From contig JASHPP010000448.1 in the NCBI GenBank assembly GCA_030038035.1, positions 1 through 29,110 of the forward strand: a stretch of DNA of 29,110 bases, read 5' to 3'. Shown here piece by piece: positions 1 through 7,593 of the stretch (positions within the stretch are counted from its first letter, which is position 1; every line of letters begins with the position of its first letter). A program made the translations under genes and the position numbers. The notes beneath the pieces were generated by a model. The model did no database searches, had not been told where the DNA came from, and saw only the letters and a list, made by a program, of their open reading frames with translations. This stretch comes from Trebonia sp. GTDB taxonomy: Bacteria > Actinomycetota > Actinomycetes > Streptosporangiales > Streptosporangiaceae.

Positions 1-163
1 TAACCGCTGAAAGCATCTAAGCGGGAAACCCGCCCCAAGATGAGGCCTCCCACCGCCACGAGCGGGTAAGGCCCCCAGCCAGACGACTGGGTTGATAGGC
101 CGGAAGTGGACACACCGCAAGGTGCGCAGCTGACCGGTACTAACAGGCCGAGGGCTTGGCACG
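1..163 (+). rRNA. 23S ribosomal RNA, 3' end (partial)
   Basis: The window opens inside the last part of a 23S rRNA gene. The text matches the conserved 3' portion of domain VI: the stretch around 9-30 (gaaagcatctaagcggg) and the terminal GACCGGTACTAA at 132-143, followed by the AGGCCGAGGGCTTG end typical of actinobacteria. The 5' part lies outside the window. The 3' boundary is an estimate (about 158-165), because the mature end depends on processing of the closing helix. It belongs to an rrn operon continuing into the 5S gene. Confidence 0.95.
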
Positions 164-277
164 CACCCAGCCAGCCAGCAGACAGGCACCGCCCCCCGCC
201 CCGGGGGGCAGGACGCTCGCGCCCCTGTGCAGCTCCCGGGACACACCCGCCCCCCGGCGCGCGCACAACCCGAAACC

Positions 278-398
278 GTTCCCGGCGGCCACAGCGAAGG
301 GGAAACACCCGGTCCCATCCCGAACCCGGAAGTTAAGCCCTTCAGCGCCGATGGTACTGCGAGGGAAGCCTCGCGGGAGAGCAGGACACCGCCGGAAC
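278..398 (+). rRNA. 5S ribosomal RNA
   Basis: A complete 5S rRNA of about 120 nt. It has the diagnostic internal core CCCGAACCCGGAAGTTAAG near 319-337, followed by CAGCGCCGATGGTACTGC. The terminal helix pairs the 5' end (TTCCCGGCGGCC, from about 279) with the 3' end (GACACCGCCGGAAC, ending 398). It lies about 115 nt after the 23S end, and that spacer holds no tRNA or other recognisable gene. The ends are accurate to one or two bases. Confidence 0.95.
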
Positions 399-407
399 AC
401 ACCACAC

Positions 408-447
408 AGGGCCGCTACCCCGGACCGGGGCAGCGGCCCTTATTTTT
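408..447 (+). terminator. Intrinsic terminator of the rRNA operon
   Basis: AGGGCCGCT (408-416) pairs perfectly with AGCGGCCCT (432-440), giving a 9-bp stem. A nested CCCC/GGGG pairing (418-421 with 427-430) lies inside it. The run TTATTTTT (440-447) follows at once. This is a classical rho-independent terminator, unusually well formed for this GC-rich DNA. It starts 10 nt after the 5S end. Confidence 0.93.
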
Positions 448-476
448 GATGCCAGCCGTTCAGGAAGGTCGGACAA

Positions 477-2789
477 GTGGCCGAAGATGACAACGCGTCG
501 CAGCGTGGCGGCGCAGGCTACGGGCGCGGGCGTCCGGGCGGTGGCAGCAGTGCTGGTCGTGCTGGCGGCGGTCGCGGCGGTGCGGCAGGTGCCGCACGCT
601 CTGGAGGCTACGGTCGCGGCGGCTCGGGTCGCAGCGGCAGTTCTGGCCGCAGTGGCGGCTTTAACCGGGGCGCGGGTGCCAACCGGGACGCAGGCGCTGG
701 AGCAAGCGGCGGTGCTGCCCGGAGCGGCTGGCGCGGCGACGGGTATGCCCGCGGCAGCGGCACGGACCGCCGGTCCGATGGCGGACCGCGCGCTGCGGGC
801 GCTCGCGACCGGGCTCGCGGTACAAGTCCGGGGCGGGGCGGGTCCGGCGGCGAACGAGGATACAGCGGCGAGCGAGGATACAGCGGCGAGCGAGGATACA
901 GCGGCGGGCCGTCACGCGGCCGCGGTGCCGACGACACCTGGGGGCGCACCCCGCCGCGGGGTGGCTCAGGCGGCGGGCGATGGCAGGCTAGATCGGGCGA
1001 GGGGCGGGGTGCGGGCCGCGGATCTGGCCAGCAGCCTGACCGGGAATGGGGCGAATCCGGGCGCGGACCGTCCCGTCGGCCGCCGGGATCTTCCTTCCGC
1101 GGCGGCAGCGGCAGCGGACGCGGCCCGGCCGACAGGCCATCGCGGTCGTCGTCCCGCCGGGGCGACGGCGATGACGATTCCCGGAACTGGCGTTCTGGCG
1201 GTGACCGCAGGCCGTCGTCCGGATACCGCGGTGCGCCCGCTGGCGGATATCGCCCGTCGAGCCGCGGCGGCGAGCGCCGGGAGTGGGGCGGGGCGGAAGA
1301 AGGGGGCGGCTACGACCGTCCGCGCCGCCCGGAGCGTTCCGGCTCGCAGCCCTACGCGCGTGATCCCGGACGGCGCGGCGACGGGTTCCGTGATAGCCGC
1401 GGCGGCTACAGGGAGGACACCGGTGAGCGGCGCCCTTCCGGGTACGGTGCAGACCGTCCGCGGCGGACCGGAGGATTCCGTGACGACCAGCCTCGGCCCT
1501 ATCGGGGCGGGACACAGCCGCCTGCGCGCAGCCGCGGCTTCAGCAGGAACACGTCCGAACGTCTCGGGGGGCCCTTCCCTGACGGACGGACGGAACGACG
1601 GGGCGCCGCGTCCCGCGACGCCCGGCCCTATCGGCGAGACGACGGCCGCGACTGGCGTGACTCACAATCCCGGCCGGGTGCCGAGCGCCCTGACCGGGAA
1701 CAGTGGCAGGGCAGCGCGACTCGGCCCGGAGCGCGGCGGCCATCGCCACGAGCCGGCGATCGCGCGGGCAGGCCATTCCGGCCGGGTCGATCCGCTGGTC
1801 CGTCCGGCTTCGCGGGCGGCCGGACGCGGGCTGAAGACCGCAGGCCCAGCCGTCAGGGCGTGGCGGCATCCGCGCCGCCCAGAATTCCGGACAGCATCAC
1901 GGAGGACCAGCTTTCCCGCGAGGCCAAGGCCGAACTCAACGGGCTGCCCTCGGACCTGGCCGGTACGGTCGGGCGGTACCTGGTGGCTGCCGAGCTGGCG
2001 ACCGATCCCGAGCAGGCGTACCGGTACGCGAAGGCCGCGCGGGAGGTGGCCGCCCGGATCGGCGTGGTGCGGGAGGTGACCGGCATCGCGGCATACCGCG
2101 CCGGGCGCTGGGCAGAAGCGCTGGCGGAGCTGCGCGCTGCCCGCCGGCTGACCGGACGGGGCGAGTACCTTCCGCTGATGGCGGACTCCGAGCGTGCGCT
2201 TGGCAGGCTCGACCGGGCGCTCGAGCTCGTGCACAGCGATGAGGCCAAGCGACTGCCCCGCGCGGCGCAGATCGAACTGCGGATCGTGGAGTCGGGCATC
2301 CGCAGGGACCAGGGTCTGGCCGACGCCGCGGTCCTGGCCCTCCAGGTCCCTGAGCTGTCCGATGGGCGCCTGCGGCCCTGGTCGGCCAGGCTTTTCTACG
2401 CCTATGGCGAGGCATTGCTCGCGGCAGGACGCCCTGAGGCGGCCAGGGAGGCGTTCTCCCGCGCGGTCGTTGCCGACGAAGAGGAGGAGACTGACGCCCT
2501 GGCGCGCCTTGACGAGCTGGACGGCATCTCGGTCGAAGACCTCGAGGAAGAAGACTGGGACGACATCGAGGACAGCGCGGACGAGGAATTCGACGAGTCC
2601 GACGACGACGACGAGATCGAGGTTGACGAGGACGACGTCGAGGTCGAGGAGCACGAGGAGGACGACGAGGTCGAGGGCGATCTCGACGATGAAGAAGGCT
2701 CAGGCGACGACGAAGACGACGACGAGTACTTCGACGACGAAGACGACCAGTACGAAGACGATGACGACGAAGACGAGGACGACGCGTAA
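477..2789 (+). CDS. RG-rich, TPR-containing, acid-tailed protein downstream of the rRNA operon
   Basis: A 770-residue protein in three parts. Residues about 1-460 are low-complexity Arg/Gly/Ser/Asp with many RGG, GRG and YSGER motifs, presumably disordered and probably RNA-binding. Residues about 470-690 form a helical TPR-like domain (for example GIAAYRAGRWAEALAEL and AYGEALLAAGRPEAAREAF). Residues about 690-770 are almost only Asp and Glu. The TPR part resembles conserved actinobacterial TPR proteins, some of which carry arginine-rich heads. The start is GTG at 477, with AGGAAGG at 462-468 giving good spacing. It begins 30 nt after the rRNA terminator, so it needs its own promoter or read-through. 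Another frame is open across the RG region (487-2079), but only this frame joins the TPR domain. Function is unknown; a link to RNA or ribosome assembly is inference from composition and position. Confidence 0.88.
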   Translation: MAEDDNASQRGGAGYGRGRPGGGSSAGRAGGGRGGAAGAARSGGYGRGGSGRSGSSGRSGGFNRGAGANRDAGAGASGGAARSGWRGDGYARGSGTDRRSDGGPRAAGARDRARGTSPGRGGSGGERGYSGERGYSGERGYSGGPSRGRGADDTWGRTPPRGGSGGGRWQARSGEGRGAGRGSGQQPDREWGESGRGPSRRPPGSSFRGGSGSGRGPADRPSRSSSRRGDGDDDSRNWRSGGDRRPSSGYRGAPAGGYRPSSRGGERREWGGAEEGGGYDRPRRPERSGSQPYARDPGRRGDGFRDSRGGYREDTGERRPSGYGADRPRRTGGFRDDQPRPYRGGTQPPARSRGFSRNTSERLGGPFPDGRTERRGAASRDARPYRRDDGRDWRDSQSRPGAERPDREQWQGSATRPGARRPSPRAGDRAGRPFRPGRSAGPSGFAGGRTRAEDRRPSRQGVAASAPPRIPDSITEDQLSREAKAELNGLPSDLAGTVGRYLVAAELATDPEQAYRYAKAAREVAARIGVVREVTGIAAYRAGRWAEALAELRAARRLTGRGEYLPLMADSERALGRLDRALELVHSDEAKRLPRAAQIELRIVESGIRRDQGLADAAVLALQVPELSDGRLRPWSARLFYAYGEALLAAGRPEAAREAFSRAVVADEEEETDALARLDELDGISVEDLEEEDWDDIEDSADEEFDESDDDDEIEVDEDDVEVEEHEEDDEVEGDLDDEEGSGDDEDDDEYFDDEDDQYEDDDDEDEDDA
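855..906 (+). repeat. Tandem 18-bp repeat, about three copies, coding
   Basis: The unit cgaggatacagcggcgag occurs at 855-872 and 873-890 and, 16 of its 18 bases, at 891-906. It encodes ERGYSG hexapeptides in the RG-rich region of the TPR protein. The copies are identical at DNA level, which suggests recent slippage or unequal recombination. Confidence 0.9.
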
Positions 2790-2866
2790 GGCCAGTACGG
2801 GCGGCCATCCGGTCATGGTCGGCCGCGCGGCTCCCGGGCGGTCATCCGACCCCGATCCCGATGCGG

Positions 2867-3853
2867 TCATGCTGGCTGTTCGAGTTTGTCCAGCCAGTGC
2901 CAGATTCCGCTGACGTTCGTGGCCGCGCCGCTGATGCGCTCGAACTTCGCCGCGATCGTCGGGTCGGCGCCCTCGCGCAGTGCGGCGTACCGGGACAGCG
3001 TCTGCTCGCGCACCATGGCGATCGCATGGTCCAGGTCCATCCCCGCGGCACGGGCCCGGCGCGTGCCGTCCACCCATACCGTGATCTCCTCCGCCGAGCG
3101 CTCAAGGATCGCCCCGACGTCGTCCACCGGCCCGTAGTGACTGAACAGCAGCCGGCTGGGCCCGAGCGCCTCGAACTTGCGCAACGAGGCCAGCGCCACC
3201 TCTAGGTCGAAGTCCGGCGGCGGCGTGGCCGGGCGCAGGTCGCCGGTCTCGGGGATGTACACCCCGGCCGCGTCGCCCACGTACAGGTCGCCGCTGGCCG
3301 AGTCGATCAGCCCAACGTGGTGCCTGGCATGCCCGGGAGAGTAGTGGCTGTCGAGCCGCCGGCCGTCACCGAGATCCACCGTGCCTACATCGTCCAGCGT
3401 CCTGATCCGGTCAGCGGGCACCGGCGCGAGCGTGCCGAACAGGACGTCGAGCGCGTCCCCGTACACCATCCTGGCGCTCGCCATGAGTCTGCTCGGGTCG
3501 GCGAGGTGCCTGGCACCCTTCTGGTGGACGACCACGTCGGCTGCGGGGTACATGGCCGCGATGTCGCCCACGCCGCCTGCGTGGTCCAGGTGAATGTGCG
3601 TGACCACGACGGTGGCGAGATCGGCGGCCCCCACGCCCAGCTTCGCAAGGGCGTCTCGCACCACAGGCGCGGACGGCGCGGTCCCCGTCTCGACCAGGCA
3701 CGGCCGGCTGCCCCTGATCAGGTATCCGGCGGTGATCCCCTGGTACCCGGCCATGCGGGTGTCGATCTGGAAGACGTCGCCCCCGAGGTCAGTTATGTCC
3801 GGTACGCCTGTGTAACTGGACTTTCGCTCGCTCGTAGCCTTGTGATCACGCAT
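2867..3853 (-). CDS. Metallo-beta-lactamase-fold hydrolase
   Basis: A 328-residue MBL-superfamily protein. The zinc signature [10 protein letters not shown] (HxHxDH) lies about 85 residues in. Further ligand candidates follow in order: the His of [10 protein letters not shown], the Asp of YVGDAAG, and the His of LLFSHYGPV. The C-terminal third is helical ([18 protein letters not shown]), as in glyoxalase II-like or quinolone-response-type MBL hydrolases. The substrate cannot be told. The ORF stays open upstream to 4258, but that extension is antisense to the STAS gene and lacks the family's features. The ATG at 3853 starts just before the first strand ([11 protein letters not shown]). No Shine-Dalgarno precedes it, so the mRNA may be leaderless. 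It is divergent from the STAS gene with a 48-nt gap. Confidence 0.88.
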   Translation of the reverse strand: MRDHKATSERKSSYTGVPDITDLGGDVFQIDTRMAGYQGITAGYLIRGSRPCLVETGTAPSAPVVRDALAKLGVGAADLATVVVTHIHLDHAGGVGDIAAMYPAADVVVHQKGARHLADPSRLMASARMVYGDALDVLFGTLAPVPADRIRTLDDVGTVDLGDGRRLDSHYSPGHARHHVGLIDSASGDLYVGDAAGVYIPETGDLRPATPPPDFDLEVALASLRKFEALGPSRLLFSHYGPVDDVGAILERSAEEITVWVDGTRRARAAGMDLDHAIAMVREQTLSRYAALREGADPTIAAKFERISGAATNVSGIWHWLDKLEQPA

Positions 3854-3901
3854 CCGACTATTGTCCCAGACAGAGGAGTAGAGGGGAGAGGGGGAGAGGC
3901 A
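3854..3901. promoter_or_regulatory. 48-nt divergent promoter region, MBL / STAS
   Basis: This short interval must hold the 5' signals of both divergent genes, unless the promoters lie inside the opposing coding regions. Its right half is a purine-rich tract (gaggggagagggggagaggc) serving as ribosome-binding region for the STAS gene. No convincing -35/-10 pair was found. Confidence 0.35.
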
Positions 3902-4297
3902 ATGGACCTCATGCTCAATGAGTATTCCGCTGCCCCTGGTACGACCGTTGTCGAAGTAAGCGGGGAAATCGACGTCTACACGGCGCCCAAGCTCAGGGAG
4001 ACGCTTGTCAACCTCGTGGACGCGGGAAACTACCGCCTGATCGTGGACATGGAGCGGGTCGAGTTCCTCGACTCGACCGGGCTGGGCGTGCTTGTGGGGG
4101 GACTCAAGCGGGTGCGCGCGTACGACGGCGGAATCGACCTCGTCTGCACGCAGGGTCGCATCCTGCGGATCTTCCGCATCACCGGCTTGAGCAAGGTCTT
4201 CGCCATCTTCGACTCGGTCGACGAAGCCCTCGCGAGCCACGCGAAGCCGGACGTTCACCTCACCGAGCCCGGCGAGTCACCAGGCACGGCAGAATAG
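3902..4297 (+). CDS. bldG: BldG-like anti-sigma-factor antagonist (STAS domain)
   Basis: A 131-residue single STAS-domain protein very close to Streptomyces BldG. The shared signatures are [17 protein letters not shown] (about 17-33), [20 protein letters not shown] (about 53-72) and [15 protein letters not shown]. The expected phosphorylated residue is Ser58 in DSTGLG. Such proteins bind and sequester anti-sigma kinases in partner switching; BldG itself controls development and antibiotic production. The start is ATG 3902 behind a strong purine-rich RBS; an alternative ATG at 3911 is less well placed. It carries an extra tail of about 18 residues compared with the 113-residue BldG. In Streptomyces the anti-sigma factor gene follows bldG directly. 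Here the next gene is convergent and unrelated, so this copy has no adjacent partner. It may be the true bldG or a paralogue. Confidence 0.88.
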   Translation: MDLMLNEYSAAPGTTVVEVSGEIDVYTAPKLRETLVNLVDAGNYRLIVDMERVEFLDSTGLGVLVGGLKRVRAYDGGIDLVCTQGRILRIFRITGLSKVFAIFDSVDEALASHAKPDVHLTEPGESPGTAE

Positions 4298-4325
4298 CCG
4301 CGCCGTCCTGGCAGCGCAGCGGAGC

Positions 4326-5810
4326 TTACGGCTCCCACGTGCGCAGGACAAGGCCCGTGCGGGGCTTGGGACCGAACGACGTGGATTTGCGCGGCACGCG
4401 CTCGCCGTGCTCCGCCAGCTCTTTGACCGTCGCGAACGGGACCGGGTTGCACAGCACCGCGGTGCCTGACGCGTCAAGCGCCATCCGGACGGCCTCGCCG
4501 GCGTCGTGGGATATCAGGACGTCGCGTTCGTTGTCCTTGATCGACCACAGCCGGGCCAGCAGCAGTTCCTGCATGACGGACGCGTCGAGCGCCTGCCAGC
4601 CCGGCGACGCTCCCGGCGGCATGGCGGCCCTCAGCTGTCCCAGGTCAGGCTCGGTCAGCAGCCAGAATCCCGGCCGGCCCGCGAGCAGGAACGCGGTTCC
4701 TTCCCGTCCCGCCTCGGCTAGCAGCCGCATGGCCTCCGCCGTGCCGCCCGCCACCTCCTCGACGGTGAACGCCTCCGCGGCGAGGCGGGCCGCCTCGTCC
4801 GGCGCCAGGTGCGGGATGACCCTGTGGATCGCGCCAAGCCGGGGCGGGTACGCGTCGGCGTCGACGAGGAAAGCGAGCCCGTAGTCCCACGGGCCCGCGC
4901 CGCAGCCCGCGCCGCGCATCAGCTCGCGCAGTTCCCTGTAGGCCGCGTACCTGTGGTGGCCGTCGGCGATAAGCGCGGTGCGTCCCGCCAGGTGGGCGGC
5001 CACGGCCGCGTGCTCGGACGGGTCGGCGAGCCGCCATAGCCGGTGGGTCACGCCGTCGCCGGTCACCGCCGAAACCAGCGGCGCCCGCTGGGTGGCCGCC
5101 ACCCCCACGAGCCCAGAAGCAGTCGGCCTTGGGTCCGGGCCGGCGGGGCCCCCGTGCCCGCCGGAACCCGGTGCGGAAACCGTGGCAGCACCGGGGGCGT
5201 CGGCGCTATCGGTCCCGCCGTTGTAGACGAGGAAGATTGGCTCCAGGTTGGCGCGCGTCGCCATCATCAGTTCGCGCCGGCCGGTGACCGGCCCGGGCAT
5301 GACTCCCTCGTGCGGGAGGACCCCCGCCGAATCCGGCGTGCCCACCCCGACGAGCCCGATCAGGCCGCGCTGCAGCCAGCCGGGTCCGCTCTGCTCGTAG
5401 ACGTACAGCGCCGGCTCAGGGTCCGGCGCGAGCACGCCGTCCGCCAGCCACTCGCGCAGCCGTCCCGCGGCCAGGGCGTTGCTTCCCCGGACGGACGACC
5501 CCCCAGGCCCCCCAGGCCCCCCAGGCCCGGCGGATGACCCCCCGGTGACTTCCGGGTCGGCGGGGCTGCCCGTCCCGCCGCACGCCTCTCGGCCGGCCGC
5601 TTCCGCGTCCGGGCCGAACCCCGGCAGGATCAGCCGGACGATGTTGTGCGGCTCGGCCGCGAACAATTCATCCAGCGTCCCCGAGCCGATCACGTCGTAC
5701 GGTGGTGAGGTGACGTTCGCGATGCCGCTCACCCGGTCCGGGTCGTAGCGGACACCACGGAACGGCGCCAGGACGAGACCGGACTCATGGCCGGACGGAA
5801 GGGTCTGCAC
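4326..5810 (-). CDS. DUF1015 family protein
   Basis: A 494-residue member of the DUF1015 family. Diagnostic elements are LVLAPFRGVRYDPDRV at the N-terminus, VTSPPYDVI (about 33-41) and the hallmark ADGHHRYAAYREL (about 282-294). The biochemical role of the family is not firmly established to my knowledge. The start is GTG 5810, the only one giving a normal N-terminus; no Shine-Dalgarno precedes it, so the message may be leaderless. Two Gly/Pro/Ala-rich stretches interrupt the domain, at about 66-110 and 198-240. The first is a C6/G6 repeat insertion shared with two other genes in the window. Its 5' end lies 3 nt from the start chosen for the divergent TPR gene. It converges on the STAS gene with a 28-nt gap that holds no clear terminator. 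Confidence 0.88.
   Translation of the reverse strand: MQTLPSGHESGLVLAPFRGVRYDPDRVSGIANVTSPPYDVIGSGTLDELFAAEPHNIVRLILPGFGPDAEAAGREACGGTGSPADPEVTGGSSAGPGGPGGPGGSSVRGSNALAAGRLREWLADGVLAPDPEPALYVYEQSGPGWLQRGLIGLVGVGTPDSAGVLPHEGVMPGPVTGRRELMMATRANLEPIFLVYNGGTDSADAPGAATVSAPGSGGHGGPAGPDPRPTASGLVGVAATQRAPLVSAVTGDGVTHRLWRLADPSEHAAVAAHLAGRTALIADGHHRYAAYRELRELMRGAGCGAGPWDYGLAFLVDADAYPPRLGAIHRVIPHLAPDEAARLAAEAFTVEEVAGGTAEAMRLLAEAGREGTAFLLAGRPGFWLLTEPDLGQLRAAMPPGASPGWQALDASVMQELLLARLWSIKDNERDVLISHDAGEAVRMALDASGTAVLCNPVPFATVKELAEHGERVPRKSTSFGPKPRTGLVLRTWEP
5493..5579. repeat. C6/G6-type repeat inserted in the DUF1015 gene
   Basis: This stretch contains three tandem copies of ccccccagg (about 5502-5528) and GACCCCCCGG at 5536-5545. 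A shared module follows, whose minus strand reads gggacgggcag. It encodes GGTGSPADPEVTGG and PGGPGGPGG in frame. The same words recur at 13485-13574 and, in part, at 16849-17051. Confidence 0.75.
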
Positions 5811-5813
5811 ACC

Positions 5814-6398
5814 ATGTCAGAAGGACCAAGAGGAACCTGGGATTCCCGGTATCCGGAAAACTTCGCTGGCCAGGCTGCTTTCGGGGGAGACGGGACGGGA
5901 GACCGGACGGGGGACGGGCCGGGAGACGGGCCAGGAGATGCGGGGGAAGATCGGGACACTCGGGACGGAACGGGCGAAACCCCCGGCGGTGATCCGGTTC
6001 CCCCAGAGGCCGCGGACGTCCACTCCTGGTACACGACAGGCATGGAGTTGCTCGGCAAGGGCAGCCCGGCCGCTGCGTCCCAGGTTCTGCAGCGGGCCGT
6101 CATGGCCGAACCCACGTCGCGCAGCGTCCGCGAGGCCCTGGCGCGCGCCCAGTTCGACACCGGCAGGTACGCGGAGGCGGCGGACAACTTCCGGGTGATC
6201 GTGGAGGCGAGCCCGAGCGACGACTACGCGCACTTCGGCCTGGGCCTTGCCCTGGCCCGCAAAGGCGAGCACGCGGCGGCCGCGGAGTACCTGGCCCTGG
6301 CCGCCGCGATGCGCCCGGACCGCAAGCCGTACACCGACGCGCTCCGCCAGGTGCGCGCCACGCTCGAGGCCCGCAGGACCAAGCCAGGCGCGGAATGA
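5814..6398 (+). CDS. Small TPR protein upstream of the HAD-IIA phosphatase
   Basis: A protein of 194 residues from ATG 5814. The N-terminal 60 residues are a Gly/Asp-rich linker with a GDGTGDRTGDGPGDGPGDA run. The rest is two to three TPR helical pairs (WYTTGMELLGKGSPAAASQVL, REALARAQFDTGRYAEAADNF, AHFGLGLALARKGEHAAAAEYL). Homologous TPR genes precede the HAD-IIA phosphatase in other actinobacteria, and Rv1691-Rv1692 of M. tuberculosis is the model. An in-frame ATG at 5787 would add nine residues and overlap the divergent DUF1015 start. I prefer 5814 because GGAAGGG (5797-5803) is well spaced from it. The stop lies 13 nt before the HAD start, suggesting co-transcription and coupled translation. 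A scaffold role is inferred from the fold only. Confidence 0.85.
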   Translation: MSEGPRGTWDSRYPENFAGQAAFGGDGTGDRTGDGPGDGPGDAGEDRDTRDGTGETPGGDPVPPEAADVHSWYTTGMELLGKGSPAAASQVLQRAVMAEPTSRSVREALARAQFDTGRYAEAADNFRVIVEASPSDDYAHFGLGLALARKGEHAAAAEYLALAAAMRPDRKPYTDALRQVRATLEARRTKPGAE

Positions 6399-6411
6399 GA
6401 AGCTAGCCGCT

Positions 6412-7455
6412 GTGCCAAACCTTCACGAACAGTACGACGTCGCACTCCTCGACCTGGACGGCGTCGTCTACATCGGCGGCGCCGCCATCCCCGGCGCGCC
6501 TGAAGCTCTCCAGCACGCCAGGCGGCAGGGCATGCGCCTCGCGTACGTCACCAACAACGCCTCCCGCACCCCCGCGGCGGTCGCCGCCCTCCTCAAGGAC
6601 ATGCACGTCCCCGCGCATCCCGACGACGTCGTGACCTCGGCACAGGCCGCCGCCCGGCTGCTCGCCGACAAGCTGCCGCCTGCCGCTCCCGTCCTCGTCA
6701 TCGGCAGCACGGCGCTGCGCCTGGCCGTGCGGGAACGCGGCCTGCGGCCGGTGTCCACCGCCGCCGAACGTCCCCTGGCCGTCGTCCAGGGCTACGGTCC
6801 CGGCATCGAGTACGGCAGCCTCGCGGAGGGCGGCCTGGCGGTACGGGCAGGCGCCCTGTTCGTCGGCACGAACGCGGACAGCACGCTGCCCGGCCCGCGG
6901 GGCACCCAGCCTGGCAACGGATCCCTGCTGCAGGTCATCGCCCACGCCACCGGGACCGCTCCGCTTATCGCGGGCAAGCCCGAGCCGCCGCTGCACAGGG
7001 AATCGGTCATCCGCACCGGCGCGAAAAACCCGCTCGTCGTCGGCGACCGGCTCGACACCGACATCGAGGCCGCCTACCGCGCGGGCGCGCACAGCATGCT
7101 CGTGCTCACGGGGGTGTCCCGGCCCGCCGACCTGCTCCTCGCGCCGCCCCGGCTCCGCCCGACCTACGTCGCGGCGACCCTCGACGCCCTGCTGCGGCCG
7201 TACCCGCAGGTCGCCCGCCACGACGAAGGGTTCACGTGCGGGGGCTGGAACGCGCTGCGTCAGGCATCTGGCCAGCTTGCCCTCACCGGGACCGGCGCCG
7301 CGATAGACGGCCTGCGCGCGCTCTGCGAAGCCGCCTGGGACGCCACCGGCGCCACCGGCGCCACCAGCGCCACCCGCGCCACCCGCGAGCCCCTGACCGC
7401 CCGGGACGTCGACGCGGCGCTCGCCGAACTCGGCGCCGCCGGCCTGCGGATGTGA
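6412..7455 (+). CDS. HAD-IIA family phosphatase (Rv1692-like, possible glycerol-3-phosphate phosphatase)
   Basis: A 347-residue HAD phosphatase of subfamily IIA (NagD/PGP type). All four motifs are present: I LLDLDGVVYIGG (about 12-23), II TNNASR, III GKPEPPLHRE and IV VVGDRLDTDIEAAYRAG. The large C2 cap lies between motifs II and III. The mycobacterial relative in the same TPR-HAD arrangement, Rv1692, was described as a glycerol-3-phosphate phosphatase acting in polar lipid recycling; transferring that activity here is inference. The start is GTG 6412, directly before PNLHEQYDVALLDLDG. A C-terminal extension of about 75 residues contains a low-complexity (ATG/ATR)5 stretch from a 9-bp DNA repeat, then a helical end (LTARDVDAALAELG). 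In many actinomycetes tlyA follows this gene; here an ABC transporter follows. Confidence 0.9.
   Translation: MPNLHEQYDVALLDLDGVVYIGGAAIPGAPEALQHARRQGMRLAYVTNNASRTPAAVAALLKDMHVPAHPDDVVTSAQAAARLLADKLPPAAPVLVIGSTALRLAVRERGLRPVSTAAERPLAVVQGYGPGIEYGSLAEGGLAVRAGALFVGTNADSTLPGPRGTQPGNGSLLQVIAHATGTAPLIAGKPEPPLHRESVIRTGAKNPLVVGDRLDTDIEAAYRAGAHSMLVLTGVSRPADLLLAPPRLRPTYVAATLDALLRPYPQVARHDEGFTCGGWNALRQASGQLALTGTGAAIDGLRALCEAAWDATGATGATSATRATREPLTARDVDAALAELGAAGLRM
7342..7386 (+). repeat. Five tandem 9-bp repeats in the HAD-IIA gene
   Basis: The unit gccaccggc and its variants gccaccagc and gccacccgc repeat five times (7342, 7351, 7360, 7369, 7378). They encode Ala-Thr-Gly/Ser/Arg triplets between the cap-less C-terminal region and the last helix. 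The length is a multiple of three, so the frame is kept. Confidence 0.88.
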
Positions 7456-7473
7456 GCGGCCGCGCAGGCCGCT
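7455..7473. terminator. Hairpin just after the HAD-IIA stop (possible terminator)
   Basis: AGCGGCC (7455-7461) pairs with GGCCGCT (7467-7473) around a 5-nt loop, starting at the last base of the stop codon. No T-run follows, so it is at best a U-less actinobacterial-type terminator or a transcript-end stabiliser. The rest of the 138-nt gap before the ABC gene shows a C-rich run (7493-7499) and the ABC ribosome-binding site. Confidence 0.4.
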
Positions 7474-7593
7474 GCGCGCCCCCGCCAGCCGTCCCCCCCG
7501 GGGAGTAGGACGAAATCATCACTGGGGCCGACGCGGGGCACGCCGGACGCCGGCCAGACTGGGATCGTTAATTGACCCGAGAGGAATGATTCC

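Noticed and set aside
164..277. Possible tRNA in the 23S-5S spacer
   Set aside because: No cloverleaf, T-loop (GTTCRANNC) or acceptor pairing was found in this 114-nt C-rich spacer.
855..906. Repeats as a CRISPR array
   Set aside because: The 18-bp units are directly tandem without spacers, lie inside a coding frame, and no cas gene is present. The same holds for the other tandem repeats in the window.
487..2079. Plus-strand 530-codon open frame overlapping the RG-rich gene
   Set aside because: It is a GC-driven shadow of the 477-2789 gene: Ala/Arg/Gly composition, no family motifs, and it ends in the middle of the TPR domain.
1662..2654. Minus-strand 330-codon open frame with a hydrophobic start
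   Set aside because: The Val/Leu/Asp-rich beginning is the reverse complement of the Asp/Glu tail (GAC and GAG codons read as GTC and CTC); it is not a membrane protein.
3317..3901. Upstream extension of the STAS frame to 3317
   Set aside because: It is antisense to the metallo-beta-lactamase gene. The STAS domain begins at 3902 behind a strong ribosome-binding site.
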